NCBI GenBank assembly: GCA_001916965.1
Contig: MNTL01000001.1
Span: 124,001 to 188,000 of the forward strand
Direction: 5' to 3'
DNA length: 64,000 nucleotides
DNA from: Roseburia sp. CAG:10041_57
GTDB taxonomy: Bacteria > Bacillota > Clostridia > Lachnospirales > Lachnospiraceae
Below, in pieces: positions 25,151-33,511 of the stretch (positions are counted from its first letter, which is position 1; each line of letters begins with the position of its first letter). A model generated the notes under the pieces. The model worked only from the letters and a program-made list of their open reading frames with translations, was not told the DNA's origin and did no database searches. A program made the position numbers and the translations under genes.

Positions 25151-27079
25151 TTACCTGTCCAGTTTCTTTCTTTTTCTTGATGAACTTTTATTCATTTGTA
25201 TTTTCTGTCCACACAGTATTTTGACGCTGCGTGGCGATACTTCTATTTCCTTAGTCTTTTCCAGCATTGGCTCTGCGTTTGGCATAGCTGTAAATTGAGG
25301 ATATTGTGTATCCAGAACAGTATTCCAGGTGTAGTTGCCAGGAAGCGTAGGAAGTGCAAAAGACTTGGCTTCCCAATGCATGTTGTAGGCAATATATATA
25401 TAATCATTGTCCCATTTATCTTTTTGAACCGGAAGTGGTTCGCAATACATCATGCCGACATGTCTGTCACAACTTTCAGAATGGATTTTCCATGCGTCTT
25501 CTCCATGATAGGAAAGTTCGGGATAACCATTTCCATTAAAATCAGTCATTGCAAGCTCATGATCTGCGTGGAGTACACTATGTTTCTGGCGAAATTGAAT
25601 CAAAGCTTTTACATAATCCAGAAAAGGCTCATTTTTTGCTACATTTCGCCAGTCAAGCCAACTGATGTCATTATCCTGACAATAACAGTTATTATTACCC
25701 TTCTGACTGTTACAGAATTCATCGCCTGCAAGAATCATGGGAGTACCCTGAGCCATTAGCAGAAAGCACATGGCATTGCGCATCTGTTTCCTTCTTAAAT
25801 CAAGAATACTTCTTTTTCTCGTAGCACCTTCTATACCACAATTCCAGCTGTAGTTGTAGTCCGTTCCGTCCTGATTATTTTCGCCATTGGCTTCATTGTG
25901 TTTATGCTCATAGGACACAAGATCAGCCAGAGTAAAGCCATTATAATTTGTTATATAATTAACAACTCCGCACTGCATATTATAATTACGCATATGATAG
26001 CAGAAGCCATTCAGTACATCATAATCACCCTTTAGGAATCTGCGAAGATCTTTCATGAATTCTTCCCGGCAATACCCCAGATTACGATAATACGGGGGCG
26101 TATCATCAGGATATATCTCCTGCAAGGCAAAATCTGTTCCAATCAGCTTGGTGTCTGCAAATAATGGCTCTGTTGCAAGCAAAGTAACAGGGACATGGTT
26201 TCCTATCAGATGCAATCCATCAATACGGTATTCCAATACCCAGTGTTTGAGTACTTCTAAAATATAGCCCTGTTTTACCTGATCAGGGAAATAAAACTGA
26301 AGAATCACTTCAATGCCGTTTTTGTGAAATTCTCTCACCATTTGCTTGAATTCTGCGCAGGGATCATCTGTGGCTGCGTAAGAACTTTTAGGTGTGAAAT
26401 AAAAGGCATTTTTAAATCCCCAGTAATTTATCTTAACATCGTCTTTTGTGGAATCAGGATCCAGATTGGCATCAATGTGCTCTACCTGATAAGCTATAGA
26501 TTGTATATTCTGTGCATATTCACATTCCTCGAATTCATATGCCGGCATTAATTCTACAGCAGTGATTCCAAGCTGTTTTAGATAAGGAAGCTTCTCAATA
26601 AGTCCCATAAAAGTGCCTTTATGTTTTGCTTTTGAAGAGGAATGTCTGGTAAAACCACGAACATGAAGACAATAAAAGATACTGTCCTGATATGGAATAT
26701 GTAAAGGGGCTGTTTTCTGCCAGTCAAATTGAGACTGATAGATACCACCTCTTAGTATAGTGTCCGGTGTTTCACTCCCCCATTTTTCATTGCCATATAT
26801 TCTTTTGGCATAGGTATCTGTCAGAATCTGCTCACCGATATAGTAATTGTATTCACAGCTTTCAGCAGTCAGACCCTCTATTGTCATGCAACAGATATTA
26901 CCCAGGCGGTGACTGGAATCAAATGGAATCCTTTTCTGGGTCTGAGTCTCTTTATCGTATAATATAATGCCGCAATCGTCCTGAGAATTGTTTACCATCG
27001 AGAAATTTATAGCATTGCTTCGGATGGATGATGCACCCAATGGATACGGTTGTCCTTTTTTAATATGTAATTGATTCAT
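25151..27079 (-). CDS. GlgX/isoamylase-like GH13 protein lacking all catalytic residues
   Basis: A 642-residue protein with the layout of glycogen debranching enzymes: CBM48-like N-terminus (about 10-95), GH13 barrel (about 130-500) and C-terminal beta domain. Family landmarks survive (GITAVELMPA, VKINYWGFKNAFYFTPKSSY, YNGFTLADLVSYEHKHNEANGE, AGDEFCNSQKGNNNCYCQDN). The four conserved GH13 regions do not: DVVYNH is QFYFPD (261-266), the nucleophile Asp of GFRFD is Ile292, the acid/base Glu is Thr315, and the HD pair is Tyr379-Asn380. The frame is intact and full length, so this looks like a maintained pseudoenzyme, perhaps glucan-binding. It follows a sirtuin-like gene by 31 bp and precedes DUF5662. 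Confidence 0.88.
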   Translation of the reverse strand: MNQLHIKKGQPYPLGASSIRSNAINFSMVNNSQDDCGIILYDKETQTQKRIPFDSSHRLGNICCMTIEGLTAESCEYNYYIGEQILTDTYAKRIYGNEKWGSETPDTILRGGIYQSQFDWQKTAPLHIPYQDSIFYCLHVRGFTRHSSSKAKHKGTFMGLIEKLPYLKQLGITAVELMPAYEFEECEYAQNIQSIAYQVEHIDANLDPDSTKDDVKINYWGFKNAFYFTPKSSYAATDDPCAEFKQMVREFHKNGIEVILQFYFPDQVKQGYILEVLKHWVLEYRIDGLHLIGNHVPVTLLATEPLFADTKLIGTDFALQEIYPDDTPPYYRNLGYCREEFMKDLRRFLKGDYDVLNGFCYHMRNYNMQCGVVNYITNYNGFTLADLVSYEHKHNEANGENNQDGTDYNYSWNCGIEGATRKRSILDLRRKQMRNAMCFLLMAQGTPMILAGDEFCNSQKGNNNCYCQDNDISWLDWRNVAKNEPFLDYVKALIQFRQKHSVLHADHELAMTDFNGNGYPELSYHGEDAWKIHSESCDRHVGMMYCEPLPVQKDKWDNDYIYIAYNMHWEAKSFALPTLPGNYTWNTVLDTQYPQFTAMPNAEPMLEKTKEIEVSPRSVKILCGQKIQMNKSSSRKRKKLDR

Positions 27080-27110
27080 TCATATCCTCTCTTTAATGAT
27101 ATGCCAGTCT

Positions 27111-27863
27111 TTATTGAATGAGAAGAGGCATAATTTGCTGAATTTCATCATGAATAATAAAGTCTGCCCGCTCTTCGGGGAGATACTTTTCCTGTGAAAA
27201 TAATATTTTGGTCTGATGACGCCGCTCTATATCAGAACTGTTAGACTGAAGACGGTCTCCGAAGATATTCTGTCCAAGGATCATGACAACATCAGCCTGA
27301 TCACAGGCTTCCAGTGCAAGGGTTAGCATACTGTTATTGATGCGCTCCCCTATCAGTCTGATATCAGGTCTGATACTGCCGTTGCACACAGAACATTGTG
27401 GAATTCCCTGACTTTGCAAAATATAGGAGGCATCGTATGTCTTATGACATTTTGTACAATGATAATGCTGAATATTTCCATTGAGTTCGATGACTCTTGC
27501 AAAATGATATGGTTCAGGAATTGGATGGTAATTCTGGTTGATAACCGTATGCAGCTTGCCCTGCTGCTGCAATTTATACAGAGCCTCATAGCCTGCAGTT
27601 GCTCCGATTTTCATTCCCAGCATTTCCTTTTTATAGAATTTATAAAATCGTTCTTTTTTGGCACAATAGAAAGAACCACTCAGTAATTCTTCCGGGCAGG
27701 CACCATATTCTTCTTCCATACGATAGGATTCTTCATTGGAATCAAAATTCCTGCCGCCGCTCTCTACCAGCATCTCAATACCAAGAATTGCAACGATGTG
27801 GTTTGAATCTTTTATGCATCTTTGTAGATTTTCTATTGTTTTCATTGGTGTTTGCAATTGCAT
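27111..27863 (-). CDS. Sirtuin-like protein with degenerate active site
   Basis: A 250-residue protein with the Sir2 layout. The zinc ribbon C136-x2-C139-x17-C157-x2-C160 is intact, followed by RPDIRLIGE and VVMILGQN. The NAD-binding GAGIS is GIEML (28-32), TQNIDGLH is NQNYHPIP, and the catalytic His of ELHG is Asn128 (ELNG). Deacylase activity is therefore doubtful. The frame opens 23 codons earlier, but ATG 27863 has GAGAGAGGG in place. It heads the operon with the GlgX-like and DUF5662 genes and has its own promoter. Confidence 0.82.
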   Translation of the reverse strand: MQLQTPMKTIENLQRCIKDSNHIVAILGIEMLVESGGRNFDSNEESYRMEEEYGACPEELLSGSFYCAKKERFYKFYKKEMLGMKIGATAGYEALYKLQQQGKLHTVINQNYHPIPEPYHFARVIELNGNIQHYHCTKCHKTYDASYILQSQGIPQCSVCNGSIRPDIRLIGERINNSMLTLALEACDQADVVMILGQNIFGDRLQSNSSDIERRHQTKILFSQEKYLPEERADFIIHDEIQQIMPLLIQ

Positions 27864-27898
27864 TCGCATCCCTCTCTCACAATGCCTCTTTTGTTTAT

Positions 27899-27928
27899 AT
27901 GATACTCGTTTTGGGATATGTGTGTCAA
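27899..27928 (-). promoter_or_regulatory. Sigma-A promoter of the sirtuin-like/GlgX-like/DUF5662 operon
   Basis: Minus-strand TTGACA (27928-27923), an 18-bp spacer and TATCAT (27904-27899), about 35 bases before the start codon. Confidence 0.75.
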
Positions 27929-28125
27929 GCACCGTTAAATACGATATTCTTTTTGTCCTTTTACTGAAAAAGCTTGCCTTATTCCACTACATTCGTTAGA
28001 ATATATATTATGGGAAATTTGTCTACGCATGTTTTTGTAGCGTGAGATGTGTGCTTTAGATTCAAGAAGGCACAATAATTAGTATATAAAATAAATAATA
28101 CGATGAAAGGTAAAGGATTTGACTT

Positions 28126-28455
28126 ATGGCAAACAACAAGACAAACGGATATGATGACGAAGAAATGACTGTAGAGCTGGAACTTGACGATGGACAGACA
28201 GTTAATTGTGCGATCATTACTATCCTTACAGTAAAAGAACAGGATTATATTGTACTTCTTCCCTTGGATGAGAACGGCAATAACGATGATGGAGAAGTAT
28301 GGTTCTACCGCTATGCAGAAGATGAAAATGATCCTAATGCAGAACCTGAACTGGGCTATATTGATAATGATGATGAGTATGATATGGTAGCAGATGCTTT
28401 CGATGAATATCTGGATAATGCAGAATTCGACGAGATTGTAAAAGACGAAGAATAA
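28126..28455 (+). CDS. DUF1292 domain protein
   Basis: A very acidic 109-residue protein. Residues about 13-90 match the DUF1292 (YrzB-like) pattern MTVELELDDGQTVNCAIITILTVKEQDYIVLLPLD with FYRYAEDENDPNAEPELGYI, and the tail is Asp/Glu-rich. The function is unknown. AAAGG precedes the ATG. It is 13 bp from the next gene and co-oriented with it. A TTCAAG-16-TATATA pair upstream (about 28060-28090) is a possible promoter. Confidence 0.9.
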   Translation: MANNKTNGYDDEEMTVELELDDGQTVNCAIITILTVKEQDYIVLLPLDENGNNDDGEVWFYRYAEDENDPNAEPELGYIDNDDEYDMVADAFDEYLDNAEFDEIVKDEE

Positions 28456-28468
28456 GGAAAACAAAAGA

Positions 28469-29215
28469 ATGGACGAAAATGAAAAAACATTACTGTTGGA
28501 CAGAACTTATGAGTGTCCGATATGTGATCACAAAATCAAGGCGAAATCTGTAAAGACAAGTGTAGCCAAATTCGTTGAGACCAAAGCGGATTTACGCCCT
28601 GTATACAGCAATATTAATGTTACGAAGTATGATACCGTATGTTGTAATTATTGCGGATATGCTGCATTGACTAAGGATTTCATGAATACAACCCAGGTTC
28701 AGAGGAAGCTTCTCAGGGAGAAAATACAGGCTAATTACAAATCGCATGAAGAGGTCGTCTGTGATGCATACTCTACTGAAACTGCAATCAGTCGTTTGAA
28801 AATGGCACTGCTCTGTACTGTTACCAAAGCAGGAAAAGAAAGTGAAATTGGCAATATCTGTTTAAAGATTGACTGGCTTTATCAGGATCTGGCAGACGAA
28901 CTGGATGAAAACAGTTCTGATTATGAGAGCAAAAAGGAGAATTATCTGGCAGAGGCACATAATTTTGCAATGAATGCTTATGAGCATCTGAGTAAGGCGC
29001 GTATGGAAGAAGCATTCCCTATAGCAGGTATGAACGAGACTACACTGGATTATCTGCTCTCCTATCTTGGCTATGTGAAAGGTGAATACCAGACAGCCAT
29101 GCAGTATCTGTCTGGCGTTGTATCCACCAGAGGTATCAGCCCAAGATTAAAGGACAAATGTCTGGAATTGAAAGAATTGCTTAATCAGAAGCTGCATGCT
29201 TCTGCAGATCAATAA
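28469..29215 (+). CDS. DUF2225 family protein
   Basis: A 248-residue cytoplasmic protein with an N-terminal zinc ribbon (YECPICDHKIKAKSV and CCNYCGYAALTKDF) and a helical, TPR-like C-terminal region from about residue 95 onward (repeated Ala/Leu/Tyr helices such as AYEHLSKARMEEAF and YLLSYLGYVKGEYQTAMQYL). These are DUF2225 features. The family has no assigned function. The 3' end overlaps the convergent helicase gene by 35 bases with no terminator between. Confidence 0.88.
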   Translation: MDENEKTLLLDRTYECPICDHKIKAKSVKTSVAKFVETKADLRPVYSNINVTKYDTVCCNYCGYAALTKDFMNTTQVQRKLLREKIQANYKSHEEVVCDAYSTETAISRLKMALLCTVTKAGKESEIGNICLKIDWLYQDLADELDENSSDYESKKENYLAEAHNFAMNAYEHLSKARMEEAFPIAGMNETTLDYLLSYLGYVKGEYQTAMQYLSGVVSTRGISPRLKDKCLELKELLNQKLHASADQ

Positions 29216-31052
29216 GAAAACGGGATGGGAGGAAATTACCTCCTGTCTTTTCTTTTATATAAAAAAGAAACAGATTCTCTTTTGCTCTTGTCATGGCAAC
29301 ATAAAACATTCTACGCTCCTCTTCTATTTCTTCCTGTGAAATGGCTTTTTTATGAGGAGTAATCCCTTCGTTGATGTCAGGTAAGATTACAGTATTCCAT
29401 TCCAGTCCCTTGGAGGCGTGCATGGTTACAAGCTGAACGGCATCTTCTTCCTTACCGGTACTGGATTCTTGCATCAGCTCATCATAATGCTCTGCATGAT
29501 ACAGCCATTCTTTTAATGTATCAAAGGCAGCAGCTCTTTCCTGTAATTCCTCCAGCTCCTGAATTGACAAAGATTGCTTCAGACAATAATCTTCATACCC
29601 TATGCCATGCCGAATATAGTTTATTGCTGCATAAGGATCCAGTTTCTTTAAAAAGTGCAACTGGTCGTATAAGTGTAATATATTATGTATTACATATTCT
29701 TTATCATGATTATTCTTTATCAGTTCCTGCATGGAAAAGGATTGTACAGGTACTCTTTCTCTTTGGATATATCTTGATGGCCGATTCATAATCCGATAAA
29801 AGGAAGCAACATCTTCTTCATAAAGAGCATATCGGATATAAGCCATTATATCTCTGGCAGTAGGGCTTTGATATATATTGACAGGCTTCTCCTGCATATG
29901 AAAGGGAATATTTTCATGTAACAATCTATCCGCAGCCATGCATGCGTTGGTGTTGGTACGATAAATCAGGGCAAGATCACTGTAATGTGCCTGCTCCCGC
30001 TTCATGTACTGTTGAATCAACAGAATGATATTCTGCATTTCTTCTTCCCTTGAGGTACAGGGATGTATCTTGAAAATGCCAGGTTCCTTTTCATTGGCAC
30101 AGACATTTTTAATAAAACGGTTCTGGTTGTGACTGATCAGGTTTGCAGCATGTTTTACAATGTCTGATTTACTTCTGTAATTGATATCTAATATAACCTG
30201 TCTGCACTCCGGGTAATACCTGGCAAAGTCCAGCATCAGTTGTGGCCTGGAACCACGAAAACCATAGATTGACTGATCATCATCTCCTACTATGAACAGA
30301 TTATGGTGGGTATCAGCCAATAATCGGATCACTTCGTATTGTGAAGGAGAAATATCCTGAAATTCATCAATTAAAATATAGGAATATCTCTTCTGCCATA
30401 AATGTAATACAGATGGCTTTGCTTTTAACAATTCTAAACATAAAATTACCATATCATCAAAATCCAGTTTATTGTTATGGGCTGCGATATGAGAATATTG
30501 TTCATATATAAAGGCAAATAATGCGCTGGTGCATACGGTACTCTCATAATCTGAGGCGGCAAGTCCCAGATTCTTCACTTTGCTGATCTCAGAAATTAAT
30601 CTTTGCATCATATCCTGATTCACTTCACCATTCTTATCTATAGAATTCAGAAGCATACACGGTTCATTTTTCAAATCTTCTGGAATATGGTGCAGAATGT
30701 TTTTCATCATTTTTCTTTTATCAGATTCTTTGAGAATACTGGATGCATTGAAATGATAGGTCTGTTTTAGAATTTGATAGAAAAAAGCATGAAATGTACC
30801 AAAAGTAACCGGCATAAAGGATTCTGAGGTCAGTTTAAGAAAGCGCTCCTGCATTTGTGTTGCAGCAGCCTTTGTAAATGTAATGACCAGAATCTGTTCA
30901 GGCGGTACGTGATGGTATTCAATTAAATACTGGATTCTTCTTGTGATAACGAAAGTTTTACCGGAGCCGGGTCCTGCCAGAACCAGCATAGGACCCGTTC
31001 CGTGTGTGATTGCTTCAGACTGGGAGGCACTGCACTGTGTCAGATCAAGCAT
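29181..31052 (-). CDS. UvrD/PcrA-type superfamily 1 DNA helicase
   Basis: A 623-residue ATP-dependent 3'-5' helicase with all SF1A motifs: Walker A AGPGSGKT, ITFTKAAATQMQ, DEFQDISPSQYE, GDDDQSIYGFRGS, INYRS, TMHASKGLEWNTVILP and VAMTRAKENL. It is about 110 residues shorter than PcrA, with no C-terminal RNA-polymerase-binding tail, so it is probably a second UvrD-like paralogue. ATG 31052 overlaps the gltX stop (AATGCTTGA). It is translated from the gltX transcript. Confidence 0.92.
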   Translation of the reverse strand: MLDLTQCSASQSEAITHGTGPMLVLAGPGSGKTFVITRRIQYLIEYHHVPPEQILVITFTKAAATQMQERFLKLTSESFMPVTFGTFHAFFYQILKQTYHFNASSILKESDKRKMMKNILHHIPEDLKNEPCMLLNSIDKNGEVNQDMMQRLISEISKVKNLGLAASDYESTVCTSALFAFIYEQYSHIAAHNNKLDFDDMVILCLELLKAKPSVLHLWQKRYSYILIDEFQDISPSQYEVIRLLADTHHNLFIVGDDDQSIYGFRGSRPQLMLDFARYYPECRQVILDINYRSKSDIVKHAANLISHNQNRFIKNVCANEKEPGIFKIHPCTSREEEMQNIILLIQQYMKREQAHYSDLALIYRTNTNACMAADRLLHENIPFHMQEKPVNIYQSPTARDIMAYIRYALYEEDVASFYRIMNRPSRYIQRERVPVQSFSMQELIKNNHDKEYVIHNILHLYDQLHFLKKLDPYAAINYIRHGIGYEDYCLKQSLSIQELEELQERAAAFDTLKEWLYHAEHYDELMQESSTGKEEDAVQLVTMHASKGLEWNTVILPDINEGITPHKKAISQEEIEEERRMFYVAMTRAKENLFLFYIKEKTGGNFLPSRFLIDLQKHAASD

Positions 31053-32511
31053 TCTGTAACAGTTCAATACCCTTCTTGATTCGTTTAATGGATTCTTCCT
31101 TGCCTAAGATCTCCATAATCTCTGTAGCGCCAGCAGGAGTCATCTGCATACCTGAGGTTGCAGTTCTGATCGGCCACATAACATAACCATTCTTAACGCC
31201 CTTGCTCTCTACATAGCCTAACAGCATCTGATATAATGCATCATTGCTGTAATCTTCCTGCTTCTCAAGCAGAGGAAGTACTTCCTGCAATACTTCAAGA
31301 GAAGTTTCAGCAGTAGTCTTCATCTTCTTATGTGTATACATCGCAATGTCATATTCTGGTAATTCATTAAAGAAGCTGATTAATGGTACAATATCAGGGA
31401 ATACTTCGATTCTTGTCTTAACCATCTGTGCGATCTTCTTCATATCAAAAGGATACTCTCTTGTCAGAGCCTGATGTAAATATGGAAGAGCCTTCTCATA
31501 GAATTTGTCAAAGTCCATAGCCTTGATATACTCGCCGTTCATCCACTTTAACTTGCCCATATCAAATACAGAAGGAGACTTGTTGATTCTTCTGTAATCA
31601 AATTCCTTGATCAGTTCATCCAGAGAGAAAATTTCTCTGTTATCTTCAGGACTCCAGCCAAGTAAGGCAATGAAATTCACAACTGCTTCTGGTAAGAAGC
31701 CCTGCTCAATGATATCTTCAAAGGAAGAATGTCCACTTCTCTTACTCAGTTTCTTGTGTTCTTCATCTGTGATCAGAGGCAGATGGATGTAGGTAGGAAT
31801 CTCCCAGCCAAATGCTTCATAGAGTCTGTTGTATTTTGGAGTAGAGGAAAGATACTCATTACCACGTACAACATGTGTGATCTCCATTAAATGATCATCT
31901 ACTACATTGGCAAAGTTATAGGTTGGGTATCCATCGGATTTAATCAGGATCATATCATCCAGTTCGGAGTTATCAACGGTGATATCTCCATATAATTCAT
32001 CATGGAAAGTAGTGGTTCCTGTTGTAGGATTATTCTGTCTGATAACATATGGTTTACCACTCTTGAGGTTCTCTTCTACTTCTTCCTTGGATAAGTGGAG
32101 ACAGTGCTTGTCATAGATGCTGATCTCCTTGCCTTCTACTACTTCTGTCTTGAGAGTGGCCAGACGTTCCTTATCGCAGAAGCAGTAATATGCCTCACCC
32201 TTGTCAATAAGTTCCTTGGCGTATTTCATGTAGATACCAGCCTGTACACGTTCACTCTGTACATAGGGGCCATAACCCTTGTCCTTGTCAGGACCTTCAT
32301 CATAGGTAAGTCCTGTTTCTTTCAGGGTATTATAAATGATTTCAGTAGCGCCTTCTACATAACGCTCTCTGTCTGTATCCTCAATACGGAAAATAAAATC
32401 TCCGTTATCATGTTTTGCAATTAAAAATTCATACAATGCTGATCTTAAATTACCTACGTGCATTCTGCCGGTAGGACTTGGTGCAAATCTGCATCTTACT
32501 TTCTTACTCAT
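31045..32511 (-). CDS. gltX: Glutamyl-tRNA synthetase
   Basis: Class I synthetase charging tRNA-Glu (non-discriminating in most Firmicutes, also making Glu-tRNA-Gln). The 488 residues show the HIGH-type FAPSPTGRMHVGN, the KMSKS-type KLSKRSG, and a C-terminal helical anticodon domain. ATG 32511 follows GAGGATAAAC; the frame extends four codons further. The helicase gene overlaps its stop. Promoter 32571-32599 lies 60 bases upstream. No T-box leader is seen. Confidence 0.95.
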   Translation of the reverse strand: MSKKVRCRFAPSPTGRMHVGNLRSALYEFLIAKHDNGDFIFRIEDTDRERYVEGATEIIYNTLKETGLTYDEGPDKDKGYGPYVQSERVQAGIYMKYAKELIDKGEAYYCFCDKERLATLKTEVVEGKEISIYDKHCLHLSKEEVEENLKSGKPYVIRQNNPTTGTTTFHDELYGDITVDNSELDDMILIKSDGYPTYNFANVVDDHLMEITHVVRGNEYLSSTPKYNRLYEAFGWEIPTYIHLPLITDEEHKKLSKRSGHSSFEDIIEQGFLPEAVVNFIALLGWSPEDNREIFSLDELIKEFDYRRINKSPSVFDMGKLKWMNGEYIKAMDFDKFYEKALPYLHQALTREYPFDMKKIAQMVKTRIEVFPDIVPLISFFNELPEYDIAMYTHKKMKTTAETSLEVLQEVLPLLEKQEDYSNDALYQMLLGYVESKGVKNGYVMWPIRTATSGMQMTPAGATEIMEILGKEESIKRIKKGIELLQNA

Positions 32512-32570
32512 GTTTATCCTCATTTCTGCTTGTTTATTTATATTTGCCTTACAGCAAAAGAACCTAAATC

Positions 32571-32599
32571 ATTATATCGCTTTTGATATGAATATTCCA
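32571..32599 (-). promoter_or_regulatory. Probable promoter of gltX
   Basis: A perfect minus-strand TATAAT (32576-32571) with TGGAAT 17 bp upstream (32599-32594). The -35 is weak. Confidence 0.5.
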
Positions 32600-32725
32600 G
32601 TCCTTTTATGTCTTTTTTAAGTTTATATGAAATATTTAAAAGTCAGCACTTCGATAATACTGCTTGCAAGTCAAATTATAACATGTTACTCTTCTTTTAT
32701 ATATCTCATGATAACAGGTGATCCT

Positions 32726-33454
32726 ATGATAAATAAAAAGAAAAATACAAAAAAAGATGACACTTCCAACAGTACAGTTATAAAAGTAATGCTGCTTGGA
32801 TTCCTGGGTGGAAATATGATATATGCGGTCATTGCCTTTCTGACCGGGGATATGCAGTATATTCCTGAGGTCTTGCTAAAAACAGGCATCTGCCTGATTA
32901 TTCATATCATACTGTTATTGGGTGTAACTGCTCTGGAAATCTTTGAGAACAGGAATTGGAGGATTAAGAATCGTGTTGGAACCGATCTTGGCAGTGAATA
33001 TAAAACGCTCAAATGCAGTGCCTTTTACTATATGATTTATATTTGTACATTTCTGCTTACTCTGATGCTTATTGCATTTTTATACTTATGGTATCGGGAT
33101 GAGAGAGAAACTCTCATTGAAAGTTATCACAATGGAGGTCTGACAACGGGTATTGTTTATATGATATTTATGTATCTTGTCTCCATTTATTGCTTTTTCA
33201 GATATACCTGTCAAAAAGTATTCTATACAGAACACTTTATCTACCATGTGAGCTTCTTTAAAAAAGAAACCGTTACATGGTCACAGATTCAAACAATAAA
33301 ATACTGCTATAAGAAAAAGAAACAAAAATTTGTTTTTACAACATACGATCATAAAACGATCACTTTACGTTCAGATATATTATATGATGGGTGGGCTGAT
33401 TTTGAAGAATATGTACTTGATATGGCAGATATTTATGAAATAGCGATAAATTAA
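32726..33454 (+). CDS. Four-helix membrane protein with C-terminal PH-like part, unknown function
   Basis: A 242-residue protein with four predicted membrane helices (KVMLLGFLGGNMIYAVIAF; ICLIIHIILLLGVTALEIF; YICTFLLTLMLIAFLYLWY; IVYMIFMYLVSIYCFF) and a soluble C-terminus (about 165-242; VFYTEHFIYHVSFFKKETVTW, YDHKTITLRSD) reminiscent of bacterial PH-like or DUF6560 proteins. The frame is open from 32627, but ATG 32726 alone has a ribosome site (AGGTGATCC). It is monocistronic before a strong terminator. I cannot name a function. Confidence 0.7.
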   Translation: MINKKKNTKKDDTSNSTVIKVMLLGFLGGNMIYAVIAFLTGDMQYIPEVLLKTGICLIIHIILLLGVTALEIFENRNWRIKNRVGTDLGSEYKTLKCSAFYYMIYICTFLLTLMLIAFLYLWYRDERETLIESYHNGGLTTGIVYMIFMYLVSIYCFFRYTCQKVFYTEHFIYHVSFFKKETVTWSQIQTIKYCYKKKKQKFVFTTYDHKTITLRSDILYDGWADFEEYVLDMADIYEIAIN

Positions 33455-33455
33455 T

Positions 33456-33492
33456 AAAACGTATGTCTGTAGAATCCACAGGCATACGTTTT
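33456..33492. terminator. Bidirectional intrinsic terminator
   Basis: The arms AAAACGTATG and CATACGTTTT with an inner CTGT/ACAG helix. It separates the membrane protein gene from the convergent hydrogenase gene. Confidence 0.8.
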
Positions 33493-33511
33493 ATATTTCT
33501 GAAATAACTGT

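Noticed and set aside
25196..25759. 187-codon plus-strand frame within the GlgX-like gene
   Set aside because: Antisense shadow with aromatic- and Cys-rich composition and no initiation signal.
27979..28464. 161-codon frame antisense to the DUF1292 gene
   Set aside because: It is very rich in Ile, Phe and Cys, as expected from the complement of an acidic coding sequence, and has no ribosome site.
32512..32625. T-box leader of gltX
   Set aside because: No specifier loop or UGGN antiterminator bulge sequence is visible, and no terminator lies before the gene.
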